This document shows positions 9,544-16,907 of a DNA stretch of 64,000 bases, one piece after another (the stretch's first letter is position 1; every line of letters begins with the position of its first letter). A program made the translations under genes and the position numbers. The notes under the pieces were generated by a model. The model did not search any database, had not been told where the DNA came from, and worked only from the letters and a program-made list of their open reading frames with translations. Origin of the DNA: a virus; the IMG/VR virus record IMGVR_UViG_3300023179_000062, positions 21,487 through 85,486 of that record. One strand, 5' to 3'.

Positions 9544-11793
9544 ATGAACACTGTTGACAGAACAATATCCAGCTTACCCTATGTAAAATCACTATTTGGG
9601 GATAATGAGATTCAAAAAATTAATGATAAATATAACATTTTTAATGGTCCCGGTGTAACAAAAGATAAACAGGTTCAACGACTATCCATTACTAATCAGT
9701 TTGATAATCAGATGGAATATACCACTAATGGCGGGCGTGTTCCTAATCTGTTCTATCATCAATTGATGAGCGGAATTAGTTCCGAAAACAAAAAGCGTCG
9801 TATAATTGATTTCAGAAGCATGTCCCAATACCCAAAAGTAGAAAATGCGGTGAGAGAAATATGTAACGAAATGTTTGAAAGGGATGATAAAGGGGAAACA
9901 TTTAAATGCCGTCTCCGTGGAGATTACAATGATGAGGTTCGTTCCTTAATTGAGAAAGAATTCCAGAAATTTCTGAATATTTATAAATTCGAAGAAAAGG
10001 GGTGGCAATATGCTCGCGACTGGATTACAGAAGGTGAACTTTTCTTTGAAAATATTGTGTCGGCTAAACAGACTGAATTAGGTATTATAGGTACAACACG
10101 AATTGCCGCAGAACGTATTGATCCTCTTTATTACGATCTTGATAATGAACTTATTGATTGTTTCATCATGAGAACTAAAGAACATGATGACTATCCGTAT
10201 CAATGGGGTAAATTTACTGCACAAAGCTCAATTAGTTCTGGCAGACAACATCAACCGATGTTTTTAAATGACAAACAGATAACCTACATTAGTAATGATC
10301 AGTGGGAAACTACTGGTAAAAAATTCCGTATTCCTATTCTTGCACATGCACAAGGACCATATAGACAGTTGAGTCTTATCGAAGATGCAACTGTTATCTA
10401 TATGTTAGTTCGCGCTCCTGAAAGATTGGTGTTTAATATTGATACAGGGAATCTTCCTGCCGCACAAGCAGAGAAATATATGAAACGAATGATGGCAAGT
10501 TTCTGGTCAAAGAAAACAGTTGGACAGGATGGTAGAATAGAAAACGTTTATGACCCACAGGGGATGTTAGAAAATTATTGGTTCCCTAAAGGACGTGATG
10601 GTTCAGGCTCCACAGTAGAAAGCGTTGGTGGTGGCAAACAATCCGCCGATAATCTTGACACATTGAACTATTTCGTTCAATGTTTATATACTGCATTACA
10701 TGTACCTCTTGGTCGTTTAAATTCTGAAACAGCATTCAGTGATGGGGAAAACATCACTAGAGAAGAATTGCGTTTTGCAGAATTCATCATAACTATTCAG
10801 AAACTATGGGCAAGTGCTATTAAGAAAACTTTCATAGTTCATTTAAAACTTAGAGGTAGACAACTTCTGGAACAGGCGAAGAAATATAAAGTAAATGATA
10901 TTAAAGTTCCTAATAAGAACGATCCCAATGCTAAAGAAACATTGAAAGTTACAAATATTTTCAAAGATAATTTCAATAATAAATGTTGGGATTATTATGA
11001 TATTTTATCGGAAACTATAACAGATAAAATACAGGCTACTAAGAAATCGTTAGAGGAAGACCGCGAAAAATTATATGCTCGATCATTATTAATTAATGAA
11101 GAGTTGTTTGAGTTGGATACACAGTTAATCACTGAATCTGATAATTTGTTAGTTAATAAAATTGAAGATAGCAAAGCTCGTTTAATCACTGAGTCAGAAA
11201 CATCAGCAAAAACTTTAGAATTCATAGATGGAAAAATTAAAGAAATCGAAGATGAAGGTGTAAGTTGGTGGGAACAATACGATATTCAGGAAGAGGATAT
11301 TGATGTTAAAATGAATGAACCTACACAGTTCTTCCAAATTAGAGAGCAACAAATTTTCCAACAAAAATTAGACAACTACACCAATATTGCATCACAAGAT
11401 TTCATCAGTGCTACCTTTGCACAGAAGATGTGGTTTGGTATGAGCGATGAAGAGATATTAGCTAATAGATCATTGATGCAAAAAGATGCAGCATTTAGAT
11501 GGGAATTAGCACAGATCGAAGCAAATGGTCCCGATTTCAGAGAAAAAGCACTACAGGAAATGGAAGACACTCTTGCAGGTGGAGACGATATGGGTGGATT
11601 AGATGGTGGAGGTGGTTTACCATCCGGTGGTGGCGGAGGCGGTCTTCCAACTGGTGGTGGTGGCGGAGACACTAGTTTACCAGCATTCGGAGCACCCCCT
11701 GAAGGTGATGTATCCCAAGGTGGAGAATCCTCGCCACAAGCAGATACAGGCGGAGAAAAAACAGCGGCCCCGCCGCCACCACCACCTAAGTAA
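9544..11793 (+). CDS. gp20: Portal vertex protein, gp20-like
   Basis: The portal dodecamer forms the DNA-entry vertex, docks the terminase and nucleates prohead assembly. This 749-residue protein shows the T4 gp20 pattern: a clip/wing region around RRIIDFRSMSQYPKVENAVR, EICNEMF, RDWITEGELFFENIV and AAERIDPLYYDL, then VIYMLVRAPERLVFNIDTGN and the DTLNYFVQCLYTALHVPLGR stretch leading into the crown helices. The last 100 residues are unusual: a Gly-rich low-complexity segment (runs of GGGG with L, P and D) ending in eight prolines and a lysine. T4 gp20 (524 aa) lacks this tail. It is followed closely by the neck gene. Confidence 0.9.
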   Translation: MNTVDRTISSLPYVKSLFGDNEIQKINDKYNIFNGPGVTKDKQVQRLSITNQFDNQMEYTTNGGRVPNLFYHQLMSGISSENKKRRIIDFRSMSQYPKVENAVREICNEMFERDDKGETFKCRLRGDYNDEVRSLIEKEFQKFLNIYKFEEKGWQYARDWITEGELFFENIVSAKQTELGIIGTTRIAAERIDPLYYDLDNELIDCFIMRTKEHDDYPYQWGKFTAQSSISSGRQHQPMFLNDKQITYISNDQWETTGKKFRIPILAHAQGPYRQLSLIEDATVIYMLVRAPERLVFNIDTGNLPAAQAEKYMKRMMASFWSKKTVGQDGRIENVYDPQGMLENYWFPKGRDGSGSTVESVGGGKQSADNLDTLNYFVQCLYTALHVPLGRLNSETAFSDGENITREELRFAEFIITIQKLWASAIKKTFIVHLKLRGRQLLEQAKKYKVNDIKVPNKNDPNAKETLKVTNIFKDNFNNKCWDYYDILSETITDKIQATKKSLEEDREKLYARSLLINEELFELDTQLITESDNLLVNKIEDSKARLITESETSAKTLEFIDGKIKEIEDEGVSWWEQYDIQEEDIDVKMNEPTQFFQIREQQIFQQKLDNYTNIASQDFISATFAQKMWFGMSDEEILANRSLMQKDAAFRWELAQIEANGPDFREKALQEMEDTLAGGDDMGGLDGGGGLPSGGGGGGLPTGGGGGDTSLPAFGAPPEGDVSQGGESSPQADTGGEKTAAPPPPPPK

Positions 11794-11799
11794 ATTATG

Positions 11800-11807
11800 A
11801 ATAAATA
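11800..11807 (+). promoter_or_regulatory. Late promoter box before gp13-like neck gene
   Basis: AATAAATA, 6 nt before the ATG at 11814. Confidence 0.65.
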
Positions 11808-11813
11808 GTAGTA

Positions 11814-13907
11814 ATGAATAATATAGTTCCAGATGGTTTTGGTAGTACTTTCCTAAGTCCGATAATTAATAATTATGCGGACTTAGTATATAGATGTAAG
11901 TCCTTGCTTGGATTTCCTATTCAAAATGATGAATTAACCGATGCCCAATGGGCGGTTATTATTGATGAGGCAATTGAAAATTATACAACTTGGGGCGGCG
12001 GTTCCAAGGAAGAGTATCTCATTTTCTGTGCAAACATGTATAAGCAAGGATGTGGTGTCAAGTTAGATGATCTAATCTCTGTAGGATGTAATAGTCAATA
12101 TTGTAACGTCACAACAGTTGTTTCTGCGGTTACTTCATTGGTTACAACTTATGATTTAATTGATACTAAATCTGCCTTTCTATCTGTTACTCCATTTTCT
12201 TATCCATCATTTGTAGATAATACAAATCCTTATAGCATTGCTTATAGTGGTGTAAGTGGTCAATACATGTACTTGTATTTCGATCCTAAGAATCCATGGA
12301 ATGCTAACACAGTTTGTAACTTAGATTGTGTTCAGCTTAATCCAATCAATTCTCAGTGGTTTCAACTTAGTGGAAATCCGTCATTATCGGCATTGACTTT
12401 TGATTTTGTTAATGATGCAACTCTATCACCGTTGGCATCAGCCGTTTCTGCGATTCCCGGTTATTCCTTAGACTCTATCCCGTTATCAGCAATGGGGAAT
12501 CTATTATCAATTATCCCTACATCTTATTATGATGTTGCATCATTCTATCCATCAAACATTCCATTTGGTCCTCCTTTAGAAGCATGTTTAGAAATTGGTG
12601 GGGGTAGTGGTTACATTTTCCCTAAATGTAATACTCGTCTCATAAATGCATGTTCGGCACTATCTTCCCAATACAATATTTCACCTGCATATGATTATGT
12701 GCTTGCAACTGAGACTATTTCCGCTGTAACAGTTCAAACGAGTTCTGTTGATTTTCCTACCATATCTGCGTATTTCGATTTGTTCTGTAGCGATTGTAAC
12801 TGTAACTGTGCAGCTATTTCATCAATTAATTGGTCAACTTCCGCAGTAGATTTCTTACTGTTCAGAAATGTTATCAGTGGTAGCGATGGTGTTATTTGGG
12901 ATTTATCTGCTACTGACATCAGTAAAGCTACCCATGTTAAGCTTAATAATGTGCCTATCTGTGCGGGCGGTGATTCTATTCCTTTGAACTCTAATAACGG
13001 AATTTATAGTAATTTCACTCTATGTAATTCGGCCCTTAGTACTAATGGTAAGATGTACCTTGAAAGTGTTCAATTCTTAAAAGATTTCAAACCAGATACA
13101 AATGCCTTATATGATACTCATTGCGGATGGAATAATAATGGATTCACTTTGAATTATTACATTAGTGCTAATTCCGACTGTATCCGTCATACTCCTGATA
13201 AAATTCCAGTTGATATTTCTTTTTATAAGAAAACCCAATCTACCGAAGTTGGTGAAGTTTCGTCATATTACAGCTATAATTATGATTACGGCCTTAATCG
13301 TAAACGTAAGATTTATGGTGTTTTCAGTTTAGATAATGCCAACAACACCGGAAGTTATGGTGGTTATGGTTCTGATTTACTTTTCAATTTTGATTATGCG
13401 CTTCTAGCTTCTACCTTCGGATACAATCTACAAGGATCAAGAATAACCGCTGGTGGTGGATATGATCTTGTCACATATCATTTAGCTCGTTCTTTCGTAG
13501 AACAGAGCAAGAAAATGCTTCGTTATATTTCTTATCAATGGGATGAAAGAACTCAATATTTGAAAATGACTCCCGAACCTCCACTAAGTCAACAAAATGG
13601 TGGTACTTGTTGCAGTTCTAGTGTCATTGGTGCTTACAATAACCAATGTTATCTTATTGGTGTATATGTTGAAGCGCCTGTTCAAGAGTTACTTTCTACC
13701 TATTTCGTTAGAGAATATACCCTTGCAAGAGCAAAACAAGTTATTGGAAATATTCGTTCCAAATATGGTGCTGTTACCCTTTATGGTGGTGCAACTTTGG
13801 ATGGCGCAACCCTAGTTCAGGATGGTACTGGTCGCATTGAAACTCTTATGAAAGAATTAAGAAACGAATCGTATTATACCGCGCCCGCCAGTTTTTATAT
13901 TCATTGA
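11814..13907 (+). CDS. gp13: Neck / head-completion protein, gp13-like, with a large insertion
   Basis: The ends of this 697-residue protein fit the T4-like neck family: residues 20-60 (YADLVYRCKSLLGFPIQNDE, then a DAQWAVIIDEAIENY helix) and residues about 615-697 (FVREYTLARAKQVIGNIRSK, YGGATLDGATLVQDG). Between them is a beta-rich, Ser/Asn/Cys-rich insertion of roughly 400 residues that makes it more than twice the length of T4 gp13 (309 aa). It may form a decoration or whisker-like part of the neck. The gene follows the portal, which supports a connector role. Third-position C and T are more frequent than in accessory genes, suggesting high expression. Confidence 0.62.
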   Translation: MNNIVPDGFGSTFLSPIINNYADLVYRCKSLLGFPIQNDELTDAQWAVIIDEAIENYTTWGGGSKEEYLIFCANMYKQGCGVKLDDLISVGCNSQYCNVTTVVSAVTSLVTTYDLIDTKSAFLSVTPFSYPSFVDNTNPYSIAYSGVSGQYMYLYFDPKNPWNANTVCNLDCVQLNPINSQWFQLSGNPSLSALTFDFVNDATLSPLASAVSAIPGYSLDSIPLSAMGNLLSIIPTSYYDVASFYPSNIPFGPPLEACLEIGGGSGYIFPKCNTRLINACSALSSQYNISPAYDYVLATETISAVTVQTSSVDFPTISAYFDLFCSDCNCNCAAISSINWSTSAVDFLLFRNVISGSDGVIWDLSATDISKATHVKLNNVPICAGGDSIPLNSNNGIYSNFTLCNSALSTNGKMYLESVQFLKDFKPDTNALYDTHCGWNNNGFTLNYYISANSDCIRHTPDKIPVDISFYKKTQSTEVGEVSSYYSYNYDYGLNRKRKIYGVFSLDNANNTGSYGGYGSDLLFNFDYALLASTFGYNLQGSRITAGGGYDLVTYHLARSFVEQSKKMLRYISYQWDERTQYLKMTPEPPLSQQNGGTCCSSSVIGAYNNQCYLIGVYVEAPVQELLSTYFVREYTLARAKQVIGNIRSKYGAVTLYGGATLDGATLVQDGTGRIETLMKELRNESYYTAPASFYIH

Positions 13908-13961
13908 CCCCTCCTTCCTTTTTTATTGGACGTAGTAAATTATTATTTTTAATAATAAAAT

Positions 13962-13969
13962 TATAAATA
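13962..13969 (+). promoter_or_regulatory. Late promoter box before a small CTS-like gene
   Basis: Perfect TATAAATA, 5 nt before the ATG at 13975. Confidence 0.7.
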
Positions 13970-13974
13970 CACAT

Positions 13975-14274
13975 ATGACTCCAGAGTTTGATAAATTTAT
14001 TCAAGAGATATTAACAGAGGCTAAACGATGTCAAGGCCCATCTCTTCGCCAATTAAGTGATAAAGCAAGGTACCGTTTCATGGCATGTCGGGAAAATCCA
14101 TACTCGCCGGGGTACAAAAGAATTTATTGGGGACATAAGGATGGGTCATTTGATTATACAAAATGTTTACGAAATCCTAGACCGGGAACAAGTGCCTATG
14201 AAGAATGTAAGGATATACAACGTGCTCGGCTCAAAAGATTGAAAAGATTACGTAGATTAAAAAATAGAAAATAA
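13975..14274 (+). CDS. Small basic protein with a capsid-targeting-like leader
   Basis: 99 residues. The N-terminus MTPEFDKFIQEILTE ends in L-T-E, a fit to the (I/L)-x-E cleavage consensus of T4 gp21-type proteases, and resembles leaders of the proteins starting at 24533, 38682 and 47565. The body is hydrophilic and ends in a strongly basic tract (RLKRLKRLRRLKNRK) that could bind DNA. A perfect late promoter serves this gene. I infer an internal head protein that is processed and packaged with DNA. The body family is not recognised. Confidence 0.65.
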   Translation: MTPEFDKFIQEILTEAKRCQGPSLRQLSDKARYRFMACRENPYSPGYKRIYWGHKDGSFDYTKCLRNPRPGTSAYEECKDIQRARLKRLKRLRRLKNRK

Positions 14275-14277
14275 AAT

Positions 14278-14433
14278 ATGAATTTCTTAGAATTATTAAT
14301 GTGTGAAGAGGATGATGCCGGAATAATGGTTATGCCAGATATTAATCAATTTCATGATGATGCCATATATATTACAGATTTTAGTAAATCATTAAATCTC
14401 TACCAACCGGACGATTGTACCATAGAATCCTAA
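14278..14433 (+). CDS. Possible 51-residue acidic protein
   Basis: A short frame beginning 4 nt after the preceding stop, MNFLELLMCEEDDAGIMVMP, and overlapping the 3' end of the convergent PAS gene by 42 nt. It is acidic and begins with an amphipathic stretch like the other leaders, but the cleavage motif (M-C-E) is off consensus. It could be translated by coupling to the gene before it. Small size keeps confidence low. Confidence 0.35.
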   Translation: MNFLELLMCEEDDAGIMVMPDINQFHDDAIYITDFSKSLNLYQPDDCTIES

Positions 14434-15027
14434 AACCTTCCCGTCAATTGATTTATGGGCAACAGCGGTTGTTCTAACTCTGAATCTTTTTTTAGTATTA
14501 TGGTTCATAACAGTGTATTCCGCTTCATATGGAATATCAAGCGCAATGCTCTCGTTCCATTGTTTCCATACATATGCACGATCATCGCCTAACACACCTG
14601 ATAACCATCCACTACCTAGACAGTCTTCAAAGGTAAGACCGAACATATCACATAATGCTTTATTAACCCATGTACATTCTCCATTTGGAGCACATTCGTA
14701 TGCACCTGTGGTGATTAAATTATTAGCAATCATTTTGGAGCGTAACTCTGCTAAAGACACTGCATCATTAATTCTATTAATTTGATCTTTTATAGATTTT
14801 CCTCCATTTTTAGAGAATTCATTTTTTAATGAATTTATAATAGGTAAAACTTCTTCGTTTAAGGTTTTACATATCGCTGCTTGCTCGTCCACATGATTTT
14901 TTGTAAAATCTAGTATTTTCCGTATAGGTGTAATTATTAGTTTCCAGCCACCCCATAGAACACCTATTAAAGTGACAAGCCCCACTAAAATCTCTATTGC
15001 TGCTTGTAAAATTAATAATGTTTCCAT
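14392..15027 (-). CDS. Membrane-anchored PAS-domain protein
   Basis: 211 residues. Residues about 5-33 form one hydrophobic membrane segment (LLILQAAIEILVGLVTLIGV). Residues 35-100 are a helical linker. Residues about 100-211 have a PAS fold pattern: NLITTGAYECAPNGECTWVN, KALCDMFGLTFEDCLGSGWL, WNESIALDIPYEAEYTV and the final GFYGTIVRLVEI. No kinase, cyclase or other output domain follows, so any output must come through partners or the membrane. The gene has its own late promoter box and lies beside the tail-fibre cassette. A role in lysis timing or host sensing is possible but unproven; the single membrane helix alone does not make it a holin. Confidence 0.72.
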   Translation of the reverse strand: METLLILQAAIEILVGLVTLIGVLWGGWKLIITPIRKILDFTKNHVDEQAAICKTLNEEVLPIINSLKNEFSKNGGKSIKDQINRINDAVSLAELRSKMIANNLITTGAYECAPNGECTWVNKALCDMFGLTFEDCLGSGWLSGVLGDDRAYVWKQWNESIALDIPYEAEYTVMNHNTKKRFRVRTTAVAHKSIDGKVLGFYGTIVRLVEI

Positions 15028-15035
15028 GTATAATT

Positions 15036-15043
15036 TATTTATA
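15036..15043 (-). promoter_or_regulatory. Late promoter box before the PAS gene
   Basis: TATAAATA on the minus strand, 8 nt before the ATG at 15027. Confidence 0.6.
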
Positions 15044-15063
15044 AATACACGATAAACATATGA

Positions 15064-15240
15064 TTATTCTTCGTATTTTTTAATTATGTTAGCAACCATT
15101 TCCAGAGTCTCTTTCAAAATATCTGCGTCCTGTAATGTTATAGTTAATGGACTTTTATTTAAAATATTTACTAAATGGCTCCAATGCGCAAGTAATTGAT
15201 TTTTTGATATAGGCGTCGATGTATTAGGAAGATTATCCAT
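15064..15240 (-). CDS. Small uncharacterised protein of the tail-fibre cassette
   Basis: 58 residues from the ATG at 15240 (MDNLPNTSTPISKNQ). A longer version from TTG at 15252 would start right against the promoter box, so the ATG is preferred. It is mainly helical and no family is recognised. It follows the TPQEIA-type protein on the minus strand, 4 nt after that gene's stop. Confidence 0.5.
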   Translation of the reverse strand: MDNLPNTSTPISKNQLLAHWSHLVNILNKSPLTITLQDADILKETLEMVANIIKKYEE

Positions 15241-15244
15241 GATA

Positions 15245-15559
15245 TTATTCAATATTTATTGTGCCTGTATCATCAATGCTATAATTTATAGTAGGTGTAA
15301 AATCTTCTGAAGATATTGCAGTAGGGTCCAGCATAGTTATAGCTTGTAACAATAGAGTAAAACGATTAAATGCTAGTTGACCATTTGTTCCCAACTCTTT
15401 TGCTATTTCTTGAGGTGTTACTCGATCATTTTTCCAAAATAATTCAAAGGCGGTTGTCGCTTTTTGAACTAACTCTGTTACAATAGAAGTATTTAATTGT
15501 TGCATAGTTTCCAATGCTTCTTGTGCGGGTGTCAGTCTTGGAGGAGTGAATAGTATCAT
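15245..15559 (-). CDS. Small fibre-cassette protein with a TPQEIA...LGT motif
   Basis: 104 residues. The central part (about 40-70) contains FWKNDRVTPQEIAKELGTNG followed by an amphipathic helix. This Trp...TPQE(I/V)...LGT pattern is one I associate with small proteins encoded beside tail-fibre genes in many tailed phages, of unknown function. The neighbouring genes are fibre proteins, so it may be a fibre-associated virion protein or assembly factor. The assignment rests on motif memory and context. Confidence 0.6.
   Translation of the reverse strand: MILFTPPRLTPAQEALETMQQLNTSIVTELVQKATTAFELFWKNDRVTPQEIAKELGTNGQLAFNRFTLLLQAITMLDPTAISSEDFTPTINYSIDDTGTINIE
15253..15260 (-). promoter_or_regulatory. 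Possible late promoter box before the small fibre-cassette gene
   Basis: AATAAATA on the minus strand, 12 nt before the ATG at 15240. It lies inside the end of the upstream gene. Confidence 0.4.
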
Positions 15560-15564
15560 AATAA

Positions 15565-15572
15565 TATTTATT
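15565..15572 (-). promoter_or_regulatory. Late promoter box before the TPQEIA-type gene
   Basis: AATAAATA on the minus strand, 5 nt before the ATG at 15559. Confidence 0.6.
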
Positions 15573-15583
15573 GTATTAAATAA

Positions 15584-16471
15584 TTAATTACAAACCCAAT
15601 TAGTCCCATTATAAAATACTGGAGTGATTATTGCTCCCCCACCCACCACCGCTACCAAATAAGAAGGAGCTAGAGCATCGGTAACAAAGGCGGTATCACC
15701 TCGAGTACCTGTAGGTAAGGTTTCTACAGTATAGCCTTTTAATCTGGCTGTGGAACTATATATTACGGGATAATTAAATGTGGTATTCCCCGTGGTTCCG
15801 TCGATTGATACACGAGAAGTATTGTTAGTTATTAATTGTAAATCTCTATAGTTTCCTCCTCCGCTTCCTGCCTGTGTACCCACTTGAAATATGTTGGATG
15901 TCCATGCTAACACGCCAGTCTCGTAGTTGGTACTTGATGTCCATGTATTATATATTCGCACTGTTTGAGCATTGGTGGTAGTTTGTCCCCTAATTTCTAA
16001 TGTATTTGCAATATATCCAGACAACCCGGTACTAGATACCCCCCGCCAATGCAACACCCATGAATCCCATATCTGCACACCGCCACCATTGCCGGTGGTG
16101 ACGCTGGGGTGTACTAGTAATATGCCGTCTCCTAGTTGATCCCCGCCATTATCACCATATCCATAAACTGTACGAATAGCTGCCTTGCCTGTAGTATCTA
16201 AACTATAAATTGAAGTACCGGTGGTGTTTTTATAATCAACTATGTTGCCTGCAAAAGATGTAGGTGTAACTGATCCAAAAATAGTACCAGATGCATGCCA
16301 TGAAGTAGGTGCTGCAACATTTCTAGGTTTAAAATAGAAATGAGGAGTGTTGGTGGTTGTGCTACCTCTGGTGTAAGGCAAACCTGTTAATAAACATGCA
16401 GGTGTATTTGCTCCACTATCAAAATCATTGATAGGGAAAGTCGTAAAAGGTGTATGGAACAAATGAGTCAT
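15584..16471 (-). CDS. Tail fibre / receptor-binding protein
   Basis: 295 residues, rich in Gly, Thr and Asn with short beta strands as in trimeric fibre tips. The C-terminus (GDTAFVTDALAPSYLVAVVG ... GTNWVCN) matches the FVTDA......VVGGGA...PV..(D/N)GTNW motif common at the ends of phage tail-fibre or tail proteins. The start codon overlaps the stop of the preceding gene by one base (TAATG), so the two are probably translationally coupled. It is the best candidate for a distal receptor-binding subunit; an intramolecular chaperone is not evident. Confidence 0.7.
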   Translation of the reverse strand: MTHLFHTPFTTFPINDFDSGANTPACLLTGLPYTRGSTTTNTPHFYFKPRNVAAPTSWHASGTIFGSVTPTSFAGNIVDYKNTTGTSIYSLDTTGKAAIRTVYGYGDNGGDQLGDGILLVHPSVTTGNGGGVQIWDSWVLHWRGVSSTGLSGYIANTLEIRGQTTTNAQTVRIYNTWTSSTNYETGVLAWTSNIFQVGTQAGSGGGNYRDLQLITNNTSRVSIDGTTGNTTFNYPVIYSSTARLKGYTVETLPTGTRGDTAFVTDALAPSYLVAVVGGGAIITPVFYNGTNWVCN

Positions 16472-16887
16472 TAGTATTTTCCGCCAATTATAGTTACATA
16501 GTATCCTGCTGCTACTGTTGTCCCTATAGTTACATTTAATTTATAACCCGGTGGTAAAGCAAAATTTAATATAATCTCTTGGTTAGTTAATTGAGCAACT
16601 TCTGAATTAGTGGTTGCGGGTAATGTTATGTCTTCATATAAAATATTATTTGCGGCTGTTGCATTGGTGCCACCATTATTGATAAAAACACGCGCAACTG
16701 TTGCAACATTAGTTCCTGCTGCACGGAAACGAATTTTCTGAACATATCCCCCATTTGTTGCATCTGCTGTGAATGCTGTTAACACTGTTCCTGTTCCATC
16801 CTTTGCAGTGTTTGCTGTTGTGATTGCTGTTGTTCCCCATTGAATATCTGGAGATAATGTATAAATTGGATTGGTATTTGCAGCCAT
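16471..16887 (-). CDS. Small beta-sandwich virion protein of the fibre cassette
   Basis: 138 residues, beginning MAANTNPIYTLSPDIQWGT, with TANTAKDGTGTV, IRFRAAGTNVATVARVFINN and a Thr/Ala-rich second half. I recognise this as a widespread family of small proteins (MAANT.PI.TL...) beside phage tail fibres, probably a jelly-roll virion component; no biochemical function is known to me. It is coupled to the following fibre gene by a 1-nt overlap. Confidence 0.65.
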   Translation of the reverse strand: MAANTNPIYTLSPDIQWGTTAITTANTAKDGTGTVLTAFTADATNGGYVQKIRFRAAGTNVATVARVFINNGGTNATAANNILYEDITLPATTNSEVAQLTNQEIILNFALPPGYKLNVTIGTTVAAGYYVTIIGGKY

Positions 16888-16897
16888 AGTATATTAC

Positions 16898-16905
16898 TAT
16901 TTATC
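16898..16905 (-). promoter_or_regulatory. Late promoter box before the small beta-sandwich gene
   Basis: GATAAATA on the minus strand, 10 nt before the ATG at 16887. Confidence 0.5.
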
Positions 16906-16907
16906 TC

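Noticed and set aside
11376-11672. Pro-rich minus-strand frame opposite the portal tail
   Set aside because: It is the antisense of the poly-Gly repeat region; no promoter or homology.
15241-15252. TTG start for the 58-residue fibre-cassette gene
   Set aside because: It would begin immediately after the promoter box with no room for transcription start; the ATG at 15240 is better.
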